Positions 50,601-56,964 are shown, counted from the stretch's first letter. The stretch: 64,000 nucleotides of DNA from Pisaster brevispinus (GCA_023634235.1 JAMKCF010000003.1:3686958-3750957), one strand, 5' to 3'. Made by a program: numbers and translations. The notes: generated by a model not told the origin, from the letters alone.

Positions 50601-53600
50601 AGTGGCAAAGCAAGTTTATATAATTTTCAGGGTGCTGTGATTTGTTCCAAAATTGATGTGGGCTAGACAACCATATCGTGCCAAGAGTCACGTCCATATT
50701 GTACAATCCACTTTTTCATAATTTACACCATTGTCAACTAGTGAAGAAAAAAATGTGTTGTTAATGAAACAACCAGGAAGTTGTGCATAACACCTGTTGA
50801 TACCAATGATACAGACATCGCGACAGCTGTGAGGACTATGTAGTTTACTGCAAACTTTTTTTTAAATAACTTGTCCACTTTGATACGTAGACCAAATGAC
50901 CAGGGATATGTTATACAGTAACGTTGATTAACATGGGATTAGAAAAGGAATTGTTATGAATACAATCTGGTTGGAATCCACACAGACCCTGGGGAGGAAG
51001 TTGTGAAAACTTAATTTTCAGTACGTTGACATTTAGCAATTCATGCATACAATGTACCTCCAAAATGTTAAAGCTGTGGTTGCATTCATGCATCATTTCA
51101 ATGTGCAAACTTGCGGGTAAAACCTTAACTTGTATTGGGAGAAGTGTTACGTGGCTCTTTTCAGAGCCAGTGTGGTTTCAATTAAAATGTAGTTTGTTTT
51201 GTTTTGTTTTGTTTTGTTTTGTTTTGTTACCTCCATGCTGACTGTATTCAATACCTTTAACCTCGGTTTACAAAAGAAGTAACCTTGTACATGTACATCA
51301 CTCCAGAGCCTTTTCTGGCAGGCAAGATGCTACACTTGGTCATATGGGGAAATTTTACAGTTTTAAAATTGCTATAATTTCAACACAAATTCACAAGTTA
51401 TAAAAGCAACAGCTGAGTATTGAGCTGTGTAAAACAAATCATGCCTGCAGGAAGTCCAGGGTATGCATGGCTCTTTTGTACGGAGTGATCACAGGTGGAA
51501 TAGGTATCAGCAGTGTCAATCTAAATCTACATCATTTTAACTTATTGTACATCATGATGTACACTCAAGTCAAGTGTGCATACTTTTTATATGTACTTGT
51601 ATGTATGCTACAAATGTTATGAGCAGATGGTGTTTGTTAAGCTTGTAATGTACTGTATTAAATACTTGTAGCTGCCCATAAATTGCCACACATGGCTAGT
51701 AGTAGGTAGTAGTCTAGTAACTGACAAAAGCACATTACCATGGCACAATAATACATTGTATACCATTGTAGTTGTACCCACGCCCTCTTCCCTAATGTTG
51801 AGATGCGGGTCATTGGATTGCTGAGCCATACACAACAAACTAAAACTACTTGTTCATGGTTTTATGGTGTACCATATGTAATGTACATGTACAACGTACA
51901 GTTTGTAAAATACAATATTCTGCTTGGACATGAGTTCTGAACATTTGTACAATGTACGTACATGTATGAAGATGTTTGAATAGTAGTGTTATAAAAAATA
52001 AAAAAAATACCATGCACTGTTTGACAACCCTGTATGACTCCAAACTTACATGTACCATAAAGATTTTGTCACATTACAACTACAATTCTCAACATCTACA
52101 TAGGTTGTAAAAAAAAAAACTGTACACAATTTGTAACAAGCTGTCATCGTGTTTAACTACCTGATTGTTAAGAGGGTCAGCATTGTTTGTTTTCCTTCTT
52201 TTTTTCTATTGTGTGGACGTCAATTATCCATTTGTTCAACTTATCTGATGTGTACAATGAAATTTTCAAAAAGAAGGTGTTGACATGGTTTTCTAAAAAT
52301 ATAGATTTTTCAGAGATCTTGTAATCAAACCGTACACAAATTGATTGTTGATAGACCTTACTCAAGTACAAGATTTTAAATACATTGTAGGCTAAATGGG
52401 TGCTTTTTATGATTATTACAAAAGTTTAAATGTCATCAGATGAGCTTCATTTCTAAATGGCTAGTGGCCTCATTAATTCAAACCAGTTGACAGGTACATT
52501 TTAATAAACTAAATCTCACCATGGTCTTGTTTGATGTCTGAGGGGTGTGTCTCTTCCTTCTCTTGTAAAGTCTCATTTCTCTTGGGCATCTTCATGTCAA
52601 TCCGCAAGGGCAGGGCAGGAGCTTGGCCCCTCCTCATGGGTCTTCTTGGAGGGGGGTGTCCCTCATCATCACTCATTTCCATGAGAGCGCTGACCCGCAT
52701 GTTCGTTGTGAGCAGGCGCTCCATCTGTGGGCTGCCAAGGAAGACATGATCTTCGCCTTCCGACTCCTCATTTGACACATTCCCATTTTGCATCTTCTTT
52801 AAGAAGTCCAAGTTCTCATAAACTCCCTCTATGTCCTCATCAGAGCTACTGTCGTCTTGAGGTTTGATGCTGTCATAGAGAGGTTCCTCATCATCATCAT
52901 CATCCTCAACATTCTGAGCCTTTTTATCACAATTGTCCTCCTTTGACTCATCTTCCTCAACTGATGCCCGGGGCGTCTCCAACTCTTCTTTGATCACCGC
53001 CAATGCTTCTAAATCCTCCTCAGGATTTAGCTCTGACTCTTCTGACCCTGTTGATCTGGAGTCTAGTCCCTCGCTGGCCCTATGGTAGCGGTGGATCTCT
53101 TTAGTCAGCCATTCCTTGCAGAATCTCTCCCGCTTCAGCTCATTGCGTAGTTTGAGCAACTGTGTGGAGGACTGTTTGAGGTCTCCCTCTAGGTTGGCGA
53201 GAATCAGAGAGTCAGTGTCATTAAAAGCAGGAGTTGCCACGCCTTCTTCACCCTCTGTTGGTTGGAGAGTCTTGGGGAGAGTCATCTTCATAAACTGCAA
53301 CTCTGGTACTTGCCACTCTCCAAAGTTTTCTTTCCATTCATATAAAAATTGCTCTTGTATGGTCACATGAGTTTGATCTGAAATGAGAAGTTAAGATAAT
53401 GTTTCAATGAAAACTAAAAGAAAACTAAAAGAAACACTCAGGAGAATTCAGGAGAATTTCCAGTATGATGTAAGATGATTAAACACTCTTGTTGCGTTTG
53501 GTTGAGTTGCTTTTTTATTAGGCCTTAAAAAAAACAATGTTATGTTGGCTTAACGGGCCAGAAAAAATAGGATCTTATAGGTAGTTAGGGTTTGTTTTTT

Positions 53601-54582
53601 TTGTTTTTTTTAATCCCAGCAATGAAATGACATGTTTTAATGACATTGTTTAAGCCTGCGCACTATTTAAAACAACAAACTTGTTAATGAACTACATATA
53701 CCTACAATTTGTACACAAACAAAATGCTGTTAGTGTTAAAAAAAATACTGATACTATAAATGTTAATGTTAATTTCAATTTGTGTCCTGTTTGTACAGGA
53801 ATTATCCTACAGTTCTTCTACACACATTGACCATACTTGGGTTTTTTTTCTTTCTTTCTTTTATTAAAAAATAAAACAATTATACATTTAACAGTATAAA
53901 TAAATGTTAAAGTGTGAATGTGATGTTGTTTTGATTCTCATCTTTTCATGTCTTTTCTTATTCTGAATCTGGTCTTGTAAAAAAATGTTGGTCCAGTAAA
54001 AATTCTGAGCTACAAGCCCCCTGCAGTCGTGTAAATTTTCCCCCCAAATTTGAGCCCTGTACACTTATAGTTATAACATAGTCTGGGAGGAAGCTCAATA
54101 TTAATAACCAATAATGTACGATTACCACCCCAAACAAGCATCCTTACTCGACTAGTTTAGGTATGTATCGTGTCCAATTTAGAGTTTTAGTCTATAGTGT
54201 TACTTTTTACTATTGTATTGTTATTACATTGTATTTATTTTATTTTTTTCCATAGCCCCTAACAATTTTATGGAGGTCACTACTCTAATAAATACTAGAG
54301 GTTCGTTCCGCTATCGTCTATATACTCAACGAACGATAGCGGATAGTGGAGCCGTCCAAAAAGCAAGGACAGAGAACCTCGTTCTAATAATAATGACTAT
54401 CTAATCTTTCAAGTAAACACGAAGTTTCAAGAGCAAGAAAGAATATTGTTCAGTTGAGAGCTAGAAATGGAAACATTACTCCTCTTCAACACTTTTACAT
54501 ACGTAGTGCTAAAATTAAGTTAGGCTTTAAAAAGGACATTACCTTCTAGAGATTTGTGTCGACTTGCGTGGTTTACGGCCAT
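11488..54582 (-). CDS. bcr: BCR/ABR family Rho GEF-GAP (complete, 23 coding exons)
   Basis: This is a dual regulator of Rho-family GTPases, expected at membranes and the cytoskeleton. The DH-PH unit should catalyse nucleotide exchange and the RhoGAP domain should stimulate GTP hydrolysis on Rac/Cdc42-type GTPases. The 23 exons join to 3339 nt (1112 aa plus stop) with consistent phases at every junction. Domains are: coiled coil about 75-112; acidic and Pro-rich linker to about 360; DH about 368-560; PH about 577-755; C2 about 772-880; RhoGAP about 905-1100 with arginine finger R946 in GIYRISG and N1058 in [11 protein letters not shown]. The coiled coil makes it BCR-like rather than ABR-like. 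Human-type kinase sequence is not recognisable and the N-terminus is shorter. ATG at 54582 has a strong context (aaaATGG). An in-frame ATG at 54723 would add 47 residues but has a weak context. The C-terminus ends YNFD, unlike the PDZ-binding end of human BCR. Confidence 0.95.
11971..12076 (-). CDS. bcr: BCR exon 22: RhoGAP core
   Basis: This 106-bp exon encodes [20 protein letters not shown] to [10 protein letters not shown], residues 1009-1043. The acceptor is tgttttag and the donor gtgagc. Confidence 0.95.
12683..12817 (-). CDS. bcr: BCR exon 21: RhoGAP core
   Basis: This 135-bp exon encodes [20 protein letters not shown] and [13 protein letters not shown], residues 964-1008. The K-x-YFRxLPEPxF motif is diagnostic of RhoGAP. 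The acceptor is actgacag and the donor gtaagc. Confidence 0.96.
12983..13110 (+). repeat. SINE-like repeat, GTGGGAGGAAAA family (BCR intron 20)
   Basis: The shared core is agaagtgggaggaaaacccc followed by aatcaggtagggactga and a gggttcaaacc box B-like motif. Other copies are at 29680-29830, 62715-62830 and 41300-41365 (partial), plus a minus copy at 16255-16395. A tRNA-like A-box (tagctcagttggta) sits just upstream at about 12901. Confidence 0.55.
13157..13234 (-). CDS. bcr: BCR exon 20: RhoGAP arginine finger
   Basis: This 78-bp exon encodes [20 protein letters not shown] and continues to RKLFEM, residues 938-963. R946 in GIYRISG is the catalytic arginine finger. The acceptor is gttgtcag and the donor gtaagt. 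Confidence 0.96.
13713..13884 (-). CDS. bcr: BCR exon 19: RhoGAP start
   Basis: This 172-bp exon encodes residues 881-937. LEVDISLKF leads into [19 protein letters not shown] and [16 protein letters not shown], the N-terminal RhoGAP motif. The acceptor is gttctcag and the donor gtgggt. Confidence 0.95.
14165..14300 (+). repeat. tRNA-derived SINE-like fragment (BCR intron 18)
   Basis: It contains a Pol III B-box-like gggttcgaatcccaccc followed by a gactcaggaaagcattgag tail. The same layout occurs at 37320-37495, and the tail also appears at 46785-46930. Confidence 0.5.
14328..14384 (-). CDS. bcr: BCR exon 18: C2 end
   Basis: This 57-bp exon encodes [19 protein letters not shown], residues 862-880, in phase 0 to 0. 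The acceptor is tttatcag and the donor gtaaag. Confidence 0.88.
14486..14630. repeat. Inverted-repeat element, CACAAAG family, copy 2 (BCR intron 17)
   Basis: The ends are agatttcacaaagcactaag and ctctttgtgaaatcggcc, inverted repeats of each other. It shares the internal core with copy 1 at 2124-2279. Confidence 0.7.
15569..15768 (-). CDS. bcr: BCR exon 17: C2 domain core
   Basis: This 200-bp exon encodes residues 795-861, including [31 protein letters not shown] and the CYDYTK segment. This is the C2 fold with the PxWxEEFxxE motif. The acceptor is ctctttag and the donor gtgagt. Confidence 0.95.
16255..16395 (-). repeat. SINE-like repeat, GTGGGAGGAAAA family, minus copy (BCR intron 16)
   Basis: On the minus strand this reads as the family core: degenerate gtgggagcaaaa, a segment near tcaggtaggggctga, and gattcaagcc. 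It is a diverged copy. Confidence 0.45.
16503..16571 (-). CDS. bcr: BCR exon 16: first C2 strand
   Basis: This 69-bp exon encodes [20 protein letters not shown] then PG, residues 772-794, the canonical first C2 strand (LxVxLxxAKGL). The donor is gtaagt. Confidence 0.93.
16804..16846 (-). CDS. bcr: BCR exon 15: PH-C2 linker micro-exon
   Basis: This 43-bp exon encodes [14 protein letters not shown], residues 758-771. The acceptor is tcttttag and the donor gtaagc, in phase 1. Confidence 0.88.
17097..17234 (-). CDS. bcr: BCR exon 14: end of PH domain
   Basis: This 138-bp exon encodes [20 protein letters not shown] to LLTKCKR, residues 712-757. The S-x-YERxEW motif is the PH C-terminal helix of BCR/ABR. 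The donor is gtgagt. Confidence 0.95.
17457..17519 (-). CDS. bcr: BCR exon 13: PH domain
   Basis: This 63-bp exon encodes [20 protein letters not shown] and then K, residues 691-711. The acceptor is ttttgtag and the donor gtaggt. Confidence 0.9.
17674..17975 (+). repeat. SINE-like repeat, GAGCAAGGCACTTAACC family, copy 1 (BCR intron 12)
   Basis: It shows a tRNA-like B-box region (cacgattcccgatcatgac), then cttgagcaaggcacttaacc, then aagcagcttgggttgtgtgc. The same string of blocks recurs at 32096-32320 and 37965-38290, which supports a tRNA-derived SINE family. Confidence 0.65.
18055..18114 (-). CDS. bcr: BCR exon 12: PH-domain insert helix
   Basis: This 60-bp exon encodes [20 protein letters not shown], residues 671-690, and continues the charged helix. 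The acceptor is tttaacag and the donor gtaaaa. It is separated from exon 11 by a roughly 7.8-kb repeat-laden intron. Confidence 0.88.
21311..21413. mobile_element. 103-bp TTAA-flanked palindromic MITE
   Basis: The flanks are TTAA on both sides (21311-21314 and 21410-21413). The arms start AGGTACACGTTGCCTTGGAT and the right arm is its near-exact reverse complement, ending ggcaacgtgtccct. It is inserted within the 20965-22400 repeat. TTAA targets with AGG-starting ends suggest a Kolobok-type (or, less likely, piggyBac-type) non-autonomous element. Confidence 0.8.
22175..22209. repeat. Triple ATGACGTCATC tandem (CRE-like array)
   Basis: Three consecutive copies of an 11-mer, each containing the palindrome TGACGTCA. 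It lies inside the 1.4-kb repeat. CREB/ATF binding is possible from the motif but not shown. Confidence 0.75.
23672..24545. mobile_element. TIR-bounded segment with Myb/SANT-like ORF
   Basis: The left end reads agcccttttcacacgagaaa. The right end is its inverted match, cgtgtgaaaaggctg. Subterminal motifs resembling TTCCTTGCGA / TCGCAAGGAATG repeat several times, and a third ttcacacga lies near 24456. It encloses the plus-strand ORF at 23952-24200. PIF/Harbinger elements often carry a Myb-like second protein, so that class is the best guess. I could not identify a clean target-site duplication. Confidence 0.5.
23952..24200 (+). CDS. Myb/SANT-like (trihelix-type) ORF, probably transposon-derived and truncated
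   Basis: An 82-codon ORF with a good start context (aaaATGG). After a basic Lys/Ser-rich leader comes [17 protein letters not shown] and then [14 protein letters not shown]. The spacing of the two Trp-containing segments is typical of Myb/SANT-like or MADF-type DNA-binding helices. The frame stops right after WSQR, but another frame continues with DQCP, resembling the third-helix QC motif of this fold. That suggests a frameshifted remnant, or an exon ending before a splice. It is antisense to BCR within intron 11 and inside inverted repeats. DNA binding is inferred from the pattern only. Confidence 0.45.
   Translation: MADTHEDVGESIHNTMPVISSKKRPAKTSTKDKSKKSWCYEETIALINIMEKETTQSKMDGLTQNGHVWREIADEVAKWSQR
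24725..24868. repeat. CATAGC/CGTAGC hexamer tandem next to a degenerate GGCTGTGTCC end
   Basis: From about 24806 to 24866 roughly ten hexamers of CATAGC with CGTAGC variants run in tandem. The segment opens with ggctgtgtccaaaatgatgg, similar to the end of the palindrome at 55195-55323 (ggccgtgtccgaaacggcga), so it may be a decayed relative. Confidence 0.6.
25326..25670 (+). repeat. tRNA-like dispersed repeat, copy 1 (BCR intron 11)
   Basis: It shares gcaagggcacctttg, cagccagcca, gtttgatttttcc and the B-box-like ggaatcgaaccagggc with 31012-31285, in the same order. It ends shortly after gcagtggtgagaggcgaac. Confidence 0.6.
25906..26009 (-). CDS. bcr: BCR exon 11: PH-domain insert helix
   Basis: This 104-bp exon encodes [20 protein letters not shown] to NSGV, residues 636-670. 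This corresponds to the charged helical insert within the BCR PH domain. The acceptor is gatgatag and the donor gtaaga. Confidence 0.9.
26565..26875 (-). repeat. SINE-like repeat with GGGTTCGAGGCCC box, copy 1 (BCR intron 10)
   Basis: It shares with 49185-49430 the blocks ggtttacaaggt-type, agcggccactgccagaa-type, ggcaaaccccttc-ccttag and cacaagtgtca..actgggactcgaacccacactctg. On the minus strand it reads like a tRNA-derived SINE with a gggttcgag B box. Confidence 0.55.
26985..27076 (-). CDS. bcr: BCR exon 10: PH domain
   Basis: This 92-bp exon encodes [20 protein letters not shown] through NERSE, residues 605-635. The YDCxWYxPLT motif is typical of BCR/ABR. The donor gtttgt is a poor consensus match but is required by frame. 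Confidence 0.92.
27331..27443 (-). CDS. bcr: BCR exon 9: PH domain start
   Basis: This 113-bp exon encodes [20 protein letters not shown] and continues to [14 protein letters not shown], residues 568-604, the first PH strands. The acceptor is ttttgtag. The donor gtcagt is a weaker GT site, in phase 2. Confidence 0.94.
28670..29010. repeat. Inverted-repeat element, TTATGTTGGC family, copy 1 (BCR intron 8)
   Basis: The ends are inverted: aatgttatgttggcataacc on the left and gttacgccaacataac on the right, then tttttttttaggcct. A second copy of one end, with gttatgttggcttaacgggcc, lies at 53520-53650. Confidence 0.6.
29316..29441 (-). CDS. bcr: BCR exon 8: end of DH domain
   Basis: This 126-bp exon encodes [16 protein letters not shown] and continues to ETDCTKQ, residues 526-567. 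DLLKxTP is a strong BCR/ABR match. The donor is gtcaga. Confidence 0.94.
29680..29830 (+). repeat. SINE-like repeat, GTGGGAGGAAAA family (BCR intron 7)
   Basis: The core ttttagatgtgggaggaaaa is followed by taatcaggtagggactgaaa and a gggattcaaacc box, as in the copy at 12983-13110. Confidence 0.6.
30541..30632. repeat. CAAT tetranucleotide tandem repeat
   Basis: About 90 bp of imperfect (CAAT)n with variants AATT, CGAT, CAGT and CCAT. Confidence 0.85.
31012..31285 (+). repeat. tRNA-like dispersed repeat, copy 2 (BCR intron 7)
   Basis: It has the same ordered blocks as 25326-25670, including gcaagggcgcctttgatggg, gagccagccatattgacc and ggaattgaaccagggcaaca. Confidence 0.6.
31856..32076 (+). 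repeat. Dispersed repeat, CACCTGAGGACCAGTCA family, copy B
   Basis: It matches copy A (3765-3990) along nearly its whole length, from ctctcccttaacagtggtcc to agtttaaggacaaacca. Confidence 0.75.
32096..32320 (+). repeat. SINE-like repeat, GAGCAAGGCACTTAACC family, copy 2
   Basis: It has gggttcgaatcctgctcatg, then a shortened cacgacacttaatcat, then aagcagattgaggttg and ggagttgcgaaagcttgagg, in the order of the copy at 17674-17975. Confidence 0.6.
32884..33016 (+). repeat. Dispersed repeat, CACCTGAGGACCAGTCA family, copy C (degenerate)
   Basis: It keeps cgaatgcaagttgaaacacc, ggtccagtcagaattctctc and aatgttgaaaagcat, but is interrupted by an AT-rich insertion. Confidence 0.5.
36553..36626 (-). 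repeat. Dispersed repeat, CACCTGAGGACCAGTCA family, copy D (short)
   Basis: On the minus strand it reads ctctcccttaacactggtcc, then gccagttgaaacacatgaag and accagtcacaattcactcc. Confidence 0.6.
36774..36826 (-). CDS. bcr: BCR exon 7: DH domain micro-exon
   Basis: This 53-bp exon encodes [17 protein letters not shown], the conserved DH helix (P-x-Q/D-R-I/V-T motif). Only this frame joins exon 6 (phase 1) to exon 8 (phase 0). Another frame, which starts [10 protein letters not shown], does not fit the family. Confidence 0.93.
37320..37495 (+). repeat. tRNA-derived SINE-like repeat (BCR intron 6)
   Basis: It has a tRNA-like head (cagtggtcgagttgtatgac), a B-box-like gggtttaaatcccacccg, and the tail actcaggaaagtactgag followed by atatggtgcttaacagcggt. 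It is related to 14165-14300 and 46785-46930. Confidence 0.55.
37965..38290 (+). repeat. SINE-like repeat, GAGCAAGGCACTTAACC family, copy 3
   Basis: It has ttgtggccgagtgatctagt, tgatacttatgtccttaaac, aaggcacttgaccatag and agcagcttggggtgtatgct, in the family order. A truncated further copy may follow to about 38440. Confidence 0.6.
38620..38815 (+). repeat. Two-copy dispersed repeat, right copy
   Basis: Partner of 10500-10705. Shared blocks include ctttctccctttggtgaatg and gaggagattttgagaaaatc. Confidence 0.5.
43051..43225 (+). repeat. Dispersed repeat, CACCTGAGGACCAGTCA family, copy E
   Basis: It contains aaatgccagttaaaacatct, gaagaccagtttaaattctc and gtgaaatgacaagctaactg. It ends just before the CACAAAG element at 43249. 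Confidence 0.65.
43249..43398. repeat. Inverted-repeat element, CACAAAG family, copy 3
   Basis: Opposite orientation to copies 1 and 2. The ends are gccgatttcatacaaagagc and atgctttgtgaaatcgagcc. Confidence 0.65.
43709..43856 (-). CDS. bcr: BCR exon 6: DH domain
   Basis: This 148-bp exon encodes residues 459-507 ([18 protein letters not shown] through [12 protein letters not shown]). The acceptor is cttattag and the donor gtgagt, in phase 1. Confidence 0.92.
44825..45010 (-). CDS. bcr: BCR exon 5: DH domain
   Basis: This 186-bp exon encodes residues 397-458. [13 protein letters not shown] and [14 protein letters not shown] match the conserved DH region of BCR/ABR. The acceptor is cttacag and the donor gtgaga. 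Confidence 0.95.
46431..46538 (-). CDS. bcr: BCR exon 4: start of DH domain
   Basis: Encodes residues 361-396, including [18 protein letters not shown] and TMEELQK. This matches the first DH helix that BCR/ABR use. An alternative in-frame acceptor 9 nt upstream (46547) would add LLQ. The donor is gtaatt. Confidence 0.88.
46785..46930 (+). repeat. tRNA-derived SINE-like fragment (BCR intron 3)
   Basis: It starts with caggctcggtggtccagagg and a promoter-like head, and carries tcatgaggaagcactgagac plus a gttaagggtaaaaatcaaaa tail as in the other copies. Confidence 0.5.
46974..47155 (-). CDS. bcr: BCR exon 3: Ser-rich linker
   Basis: This 182-bp exon encodes residues 300-360, rich in Ser and Pro ([16 protein letters not shown] through [11 protein letters not shown]). 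The acceptor is tcctttcag and the donor gtacat. It is low-complexity and supported by frame and splice sites more than by homology. Confidence 0.85.
49185..49430 (-). repeat. SINE-like repeat with GGGTCGAG box, copy 2 (BCR intron 2)
   Basis: Ordered similarity to 26565-26875, including agcggccactgccagaaaca and gactgggactcgacccacac. Confidence 0.6.
51189..51228. repeat. TTTTG pentanucleotide microsatellite
   Basis: About seven perfect units of TTTTG. Confidence 0.9.
52520..53377 (-). CDS. bcr: BCR exon 2: coiled coil, acidic linker and YENL motif
   Basis: This 858-bp exon encodes residues 14-299. [15 protein letters not shown] is followed by a heptad-like helix (about 75-112) aligning with the BCR oligomerisation region. 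A Ser/Asp/Glu-rich stretch, PLYDSI (Y181), GVYENLDF (Y200, codon 52818-52820) and a Pro/Arg segment ([18 protein letters not shown]) come next. The acceptor is tctcatttcag and the donor gtgaga. Confidence 0.93.
53520..53650. repeat. Repeat, TTATGTTGGC family, copy 2 (BCR intron 1)
   Basis: It reads taggccttaaaaaaaac, then gttatgttggcttaacgggc and later ttttttaatcccagcaatg. This matches the right half of 28670-29010 in reverse orientation. Confidence 0.55.
54543..54582 (-). CDS. bcr: BCR exon 1: start codon
   Basis: Encodes [13 protein letters not shown] in 40 nt, with donor gtaatg in phase 1. The start context aaaATGGcc is strong. The frame stays open upstream to another ATG at 54723, so a longer N-terminus is possible. 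Confidence 0.8.
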
Positions 54583-56945
54583 TTTGCTGTTCTTGGTCAG
54601 TTGGTTCTTGGTTGGTGTTGAACAGTCCAAAGAAACTTCAGTAATTACTCCATTCCAGAATGTTTCCAGTTCATTTTTCACGTTGCATTCAGCGTGCCAG
54701 TTCTTATCGTTTTTTAAATACAAGACAGCAACACACGCAACAAATTTATCGCACTGACATACACGTTTGGTCCTTATACTTTATAGAGTTTTTTGTAAAG
54801 TTCTTTGTGGACAATCCGCACAGCCGATAATAAACACTACCCTTGATGAGCACACCACATGCACTCCAGTTCACTCCAAATAACTAACTGGAGTGTCGCT
54901 CAGTTGTTGATGACTCGTTAAGAAGTCATCATTCCTTCACCAGGGTGCCACTTATTTATTAGAAACACGATAGTCTCATTTTTCCAAAAGTTTTACAAAT
55001 TTTTTAATAAACTCAATTATAAAATCCGATGTGAATGTTTTTATTTTAAAAAAATGTATGGCGCAGGTGACTTGAGTGATAAAACCCGTGTTTTTTTATT
55101 AAAAAGTTTACCCCTTTTGTAAAATAGTACAGTCTATTTACTTTTGGTTTCCCGATAGAGGGGGTAGTCATACATTGTGCTTCCGCGTGACTCAGGCCGT
55201 GTCCGAAACGGCGACTTCGGCTACAGCTAGAGCTAGATCAGCGCGTCTGCCAGTGTTGAAGAATAGGCAGACGCGCGCGATCTAGCCGTAGCTGTAGCCG
55301 AAGTCGCCGTTTCGGACACGGCCTCACACTGCTGTATGACACCGGATGCGGCAATAATAATGGTGAATTCCAGAGTTTGCGGATGAAAATAGACAAAGAA
55401 AGCCTTAAAAGTATCGTCCTCGGTAACTTGTACAAACGAAAAGTAGTGCCTGCAACCAAGAACCACACAGGTCACAATGATTGAATTGAATTGAATTGAC
55501 CATTGAATTTTTGCAGCATTATCGTAATCTAATAGAATTTAGAAGTTAGTAATGTTTTACAAGTATTAAGCCCTACAACACGGATCTTCTTTTCCCCGGA
55601 CAAGGACAAAAAGTACAGGATTTGTTCATCAGGGTTAATGAGGTTTACTCAAAAACGCCCGGAAAAAAAGCATACCAGTAGAATTCCTGAAGGCCTCCCT
55701 TCTTGGCATTAGAAATACATGTTCACAACATTAGAAATACAAACACGCATTTTCCTCTTTTCCCCCTTTTCTTTTCCTTTTGTGTGTGTGTTAGAAAAGG
55801 GAATAATAGAACAACAATAGCAGTACCCCCACACACCGGATCCGTACGGCTGGGTGTGTGTGAGCACTATCGCGATTTATTTTTTTTTGTGGGGGGGGGG
55901 GGGAGGCTTCCCCGTTTGGAAAGTGGATTTAGATGATCGCCACCACAATGTGCCAGATCATTTCGTTTCGGTTTTTATTAAGTTTCCTACATCGCCAAAC
56001 GGAGTTTTGGTTTAGGATGATTGACAACCAAACATTGGGAAAACAAAATCAAGGTTATGGCTACTGTAGGTCTATGACACTGGGTTTACAATAAAAGTAA
56101 CTAGAATTATGCAAAACATAATACACATCATAAAATTAATACTGATACTAATAATAATATTTAAAATTTATATTGCGCCCACGCGTACACATTATCGAAA
56201 GCGCATAACACATGTTAAAATGCATAGAATGGAAGAAAAAGATACAGAAAAAGACTGAAGCACAACTTCAGAGAAAAGGAAGTCCGAGTATGGAGACTGA
56301 GAATAAAACAATTAAAAAAACAAATTAATAAATTAATACAAATTAATTCTAAATAAAACAAGAAAGGTCACACTACAAAATTAAAAAAGACAACTCTTGA
56401 TTACCTTTAAAAAATATTATCATGATTATCTGTTTGATATTATAGGCCCTACAATTCGCAAGACCGGAACTCGTTTACCAAGAGGGTTGAGTGGGTGGGG
56501 GGGGGGGGGGGTGTCATTCTTACTACCCGAACCCACGTTTCTCCAGCATACGGGCCTGAATGTCCTCATCAATGAGGCTTGAGTTAATCGTCGAGTTGAA
56601 TCTCGACGGACGAACTGTCCTGAGTTAGATGAGTGGGGTTTGTTTTTTGTTTTGATTTTTCAATAGAGATAAAAACAAGTTTGGTCCTTACGAGCCACCG
56701 TAGTGTAAACCACGTTCGCACCACCGTATCGCTTTTAATGACGTGTACTCCGTGGTAAAACTAATTGATTAGTTGAAGCTTAATTAAGTAACTTCATGAT
56801 TTTGACGAAAAGACAAAAAGATTTCAAATTCTTTCGAACATATCCGTGTCAAAGTGAACACAAAATGTGAAGATATGGTTCAGTTGTCTTTTGGTAAGAA
56901 AAGTACCGAACTGTACGTTCGAAATTACACACCAGCATAAGCAAG
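54583..56945. other. Divergent intergenic/promoter region between BCR and PRPF19
   Basis: About 2.4 kb separate the two start codons. The region holds the 129-bp palindrome at 55195-55323 and G-runs near 55889-55905 and 56499-56512. No TATA box can be assigned with confidence. The promoters of both genes are expected here by position. Confidence 0.55.
55195..55323. mobile_element. 129-bp near-perfect palindromic MITE upstream of BCR
   Basis: The arms are 57 and 58 nt. The outer 35 nt are identical inverted copies, beginning GGCCGTGTCCGAAACGGCGA. The loop is about 14 nt. TCA flanks both sides (55192-55194 and 55324-55326), a possible 3-bp target duplication. The transcript would fold into a strong hairpin. 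Confidence 0.8.
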
Positions 56946-56964
56946 ATGGCGTTCGTTTGTTCAA
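56946..56964 (+). CDS. prpf19: PRPF19 exon 1: start codon
   Basis: Encodes MAFVCS, with donor gtaagt in phase 1. The start sits in aagATGGCG, which also matches a YY1 core motif. Confidence 0.9.

Larger units (their letters stand above)
47156..52519. other. BCR intron 2 (5.4 kb): nothing coding seen
   Basis: It contains one SINE-like repeat (49185-49430) and a TTTTG pentanucleotide run (51189-51228). It also has many copies of the palindrome TACATGTA. No exon or other recognisable feature was found in the remainder. Confidence 0.6.

Noticed and set aside
55233..55475. Open minus-strand frame with VTEDDTFKAFFVYFHPQ upstream of BCR
   Set aside because: It ends inside the palindromic element, has no recognisable family and no splice partner. 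An untranslated upstream exon remains possible but is unsupported.
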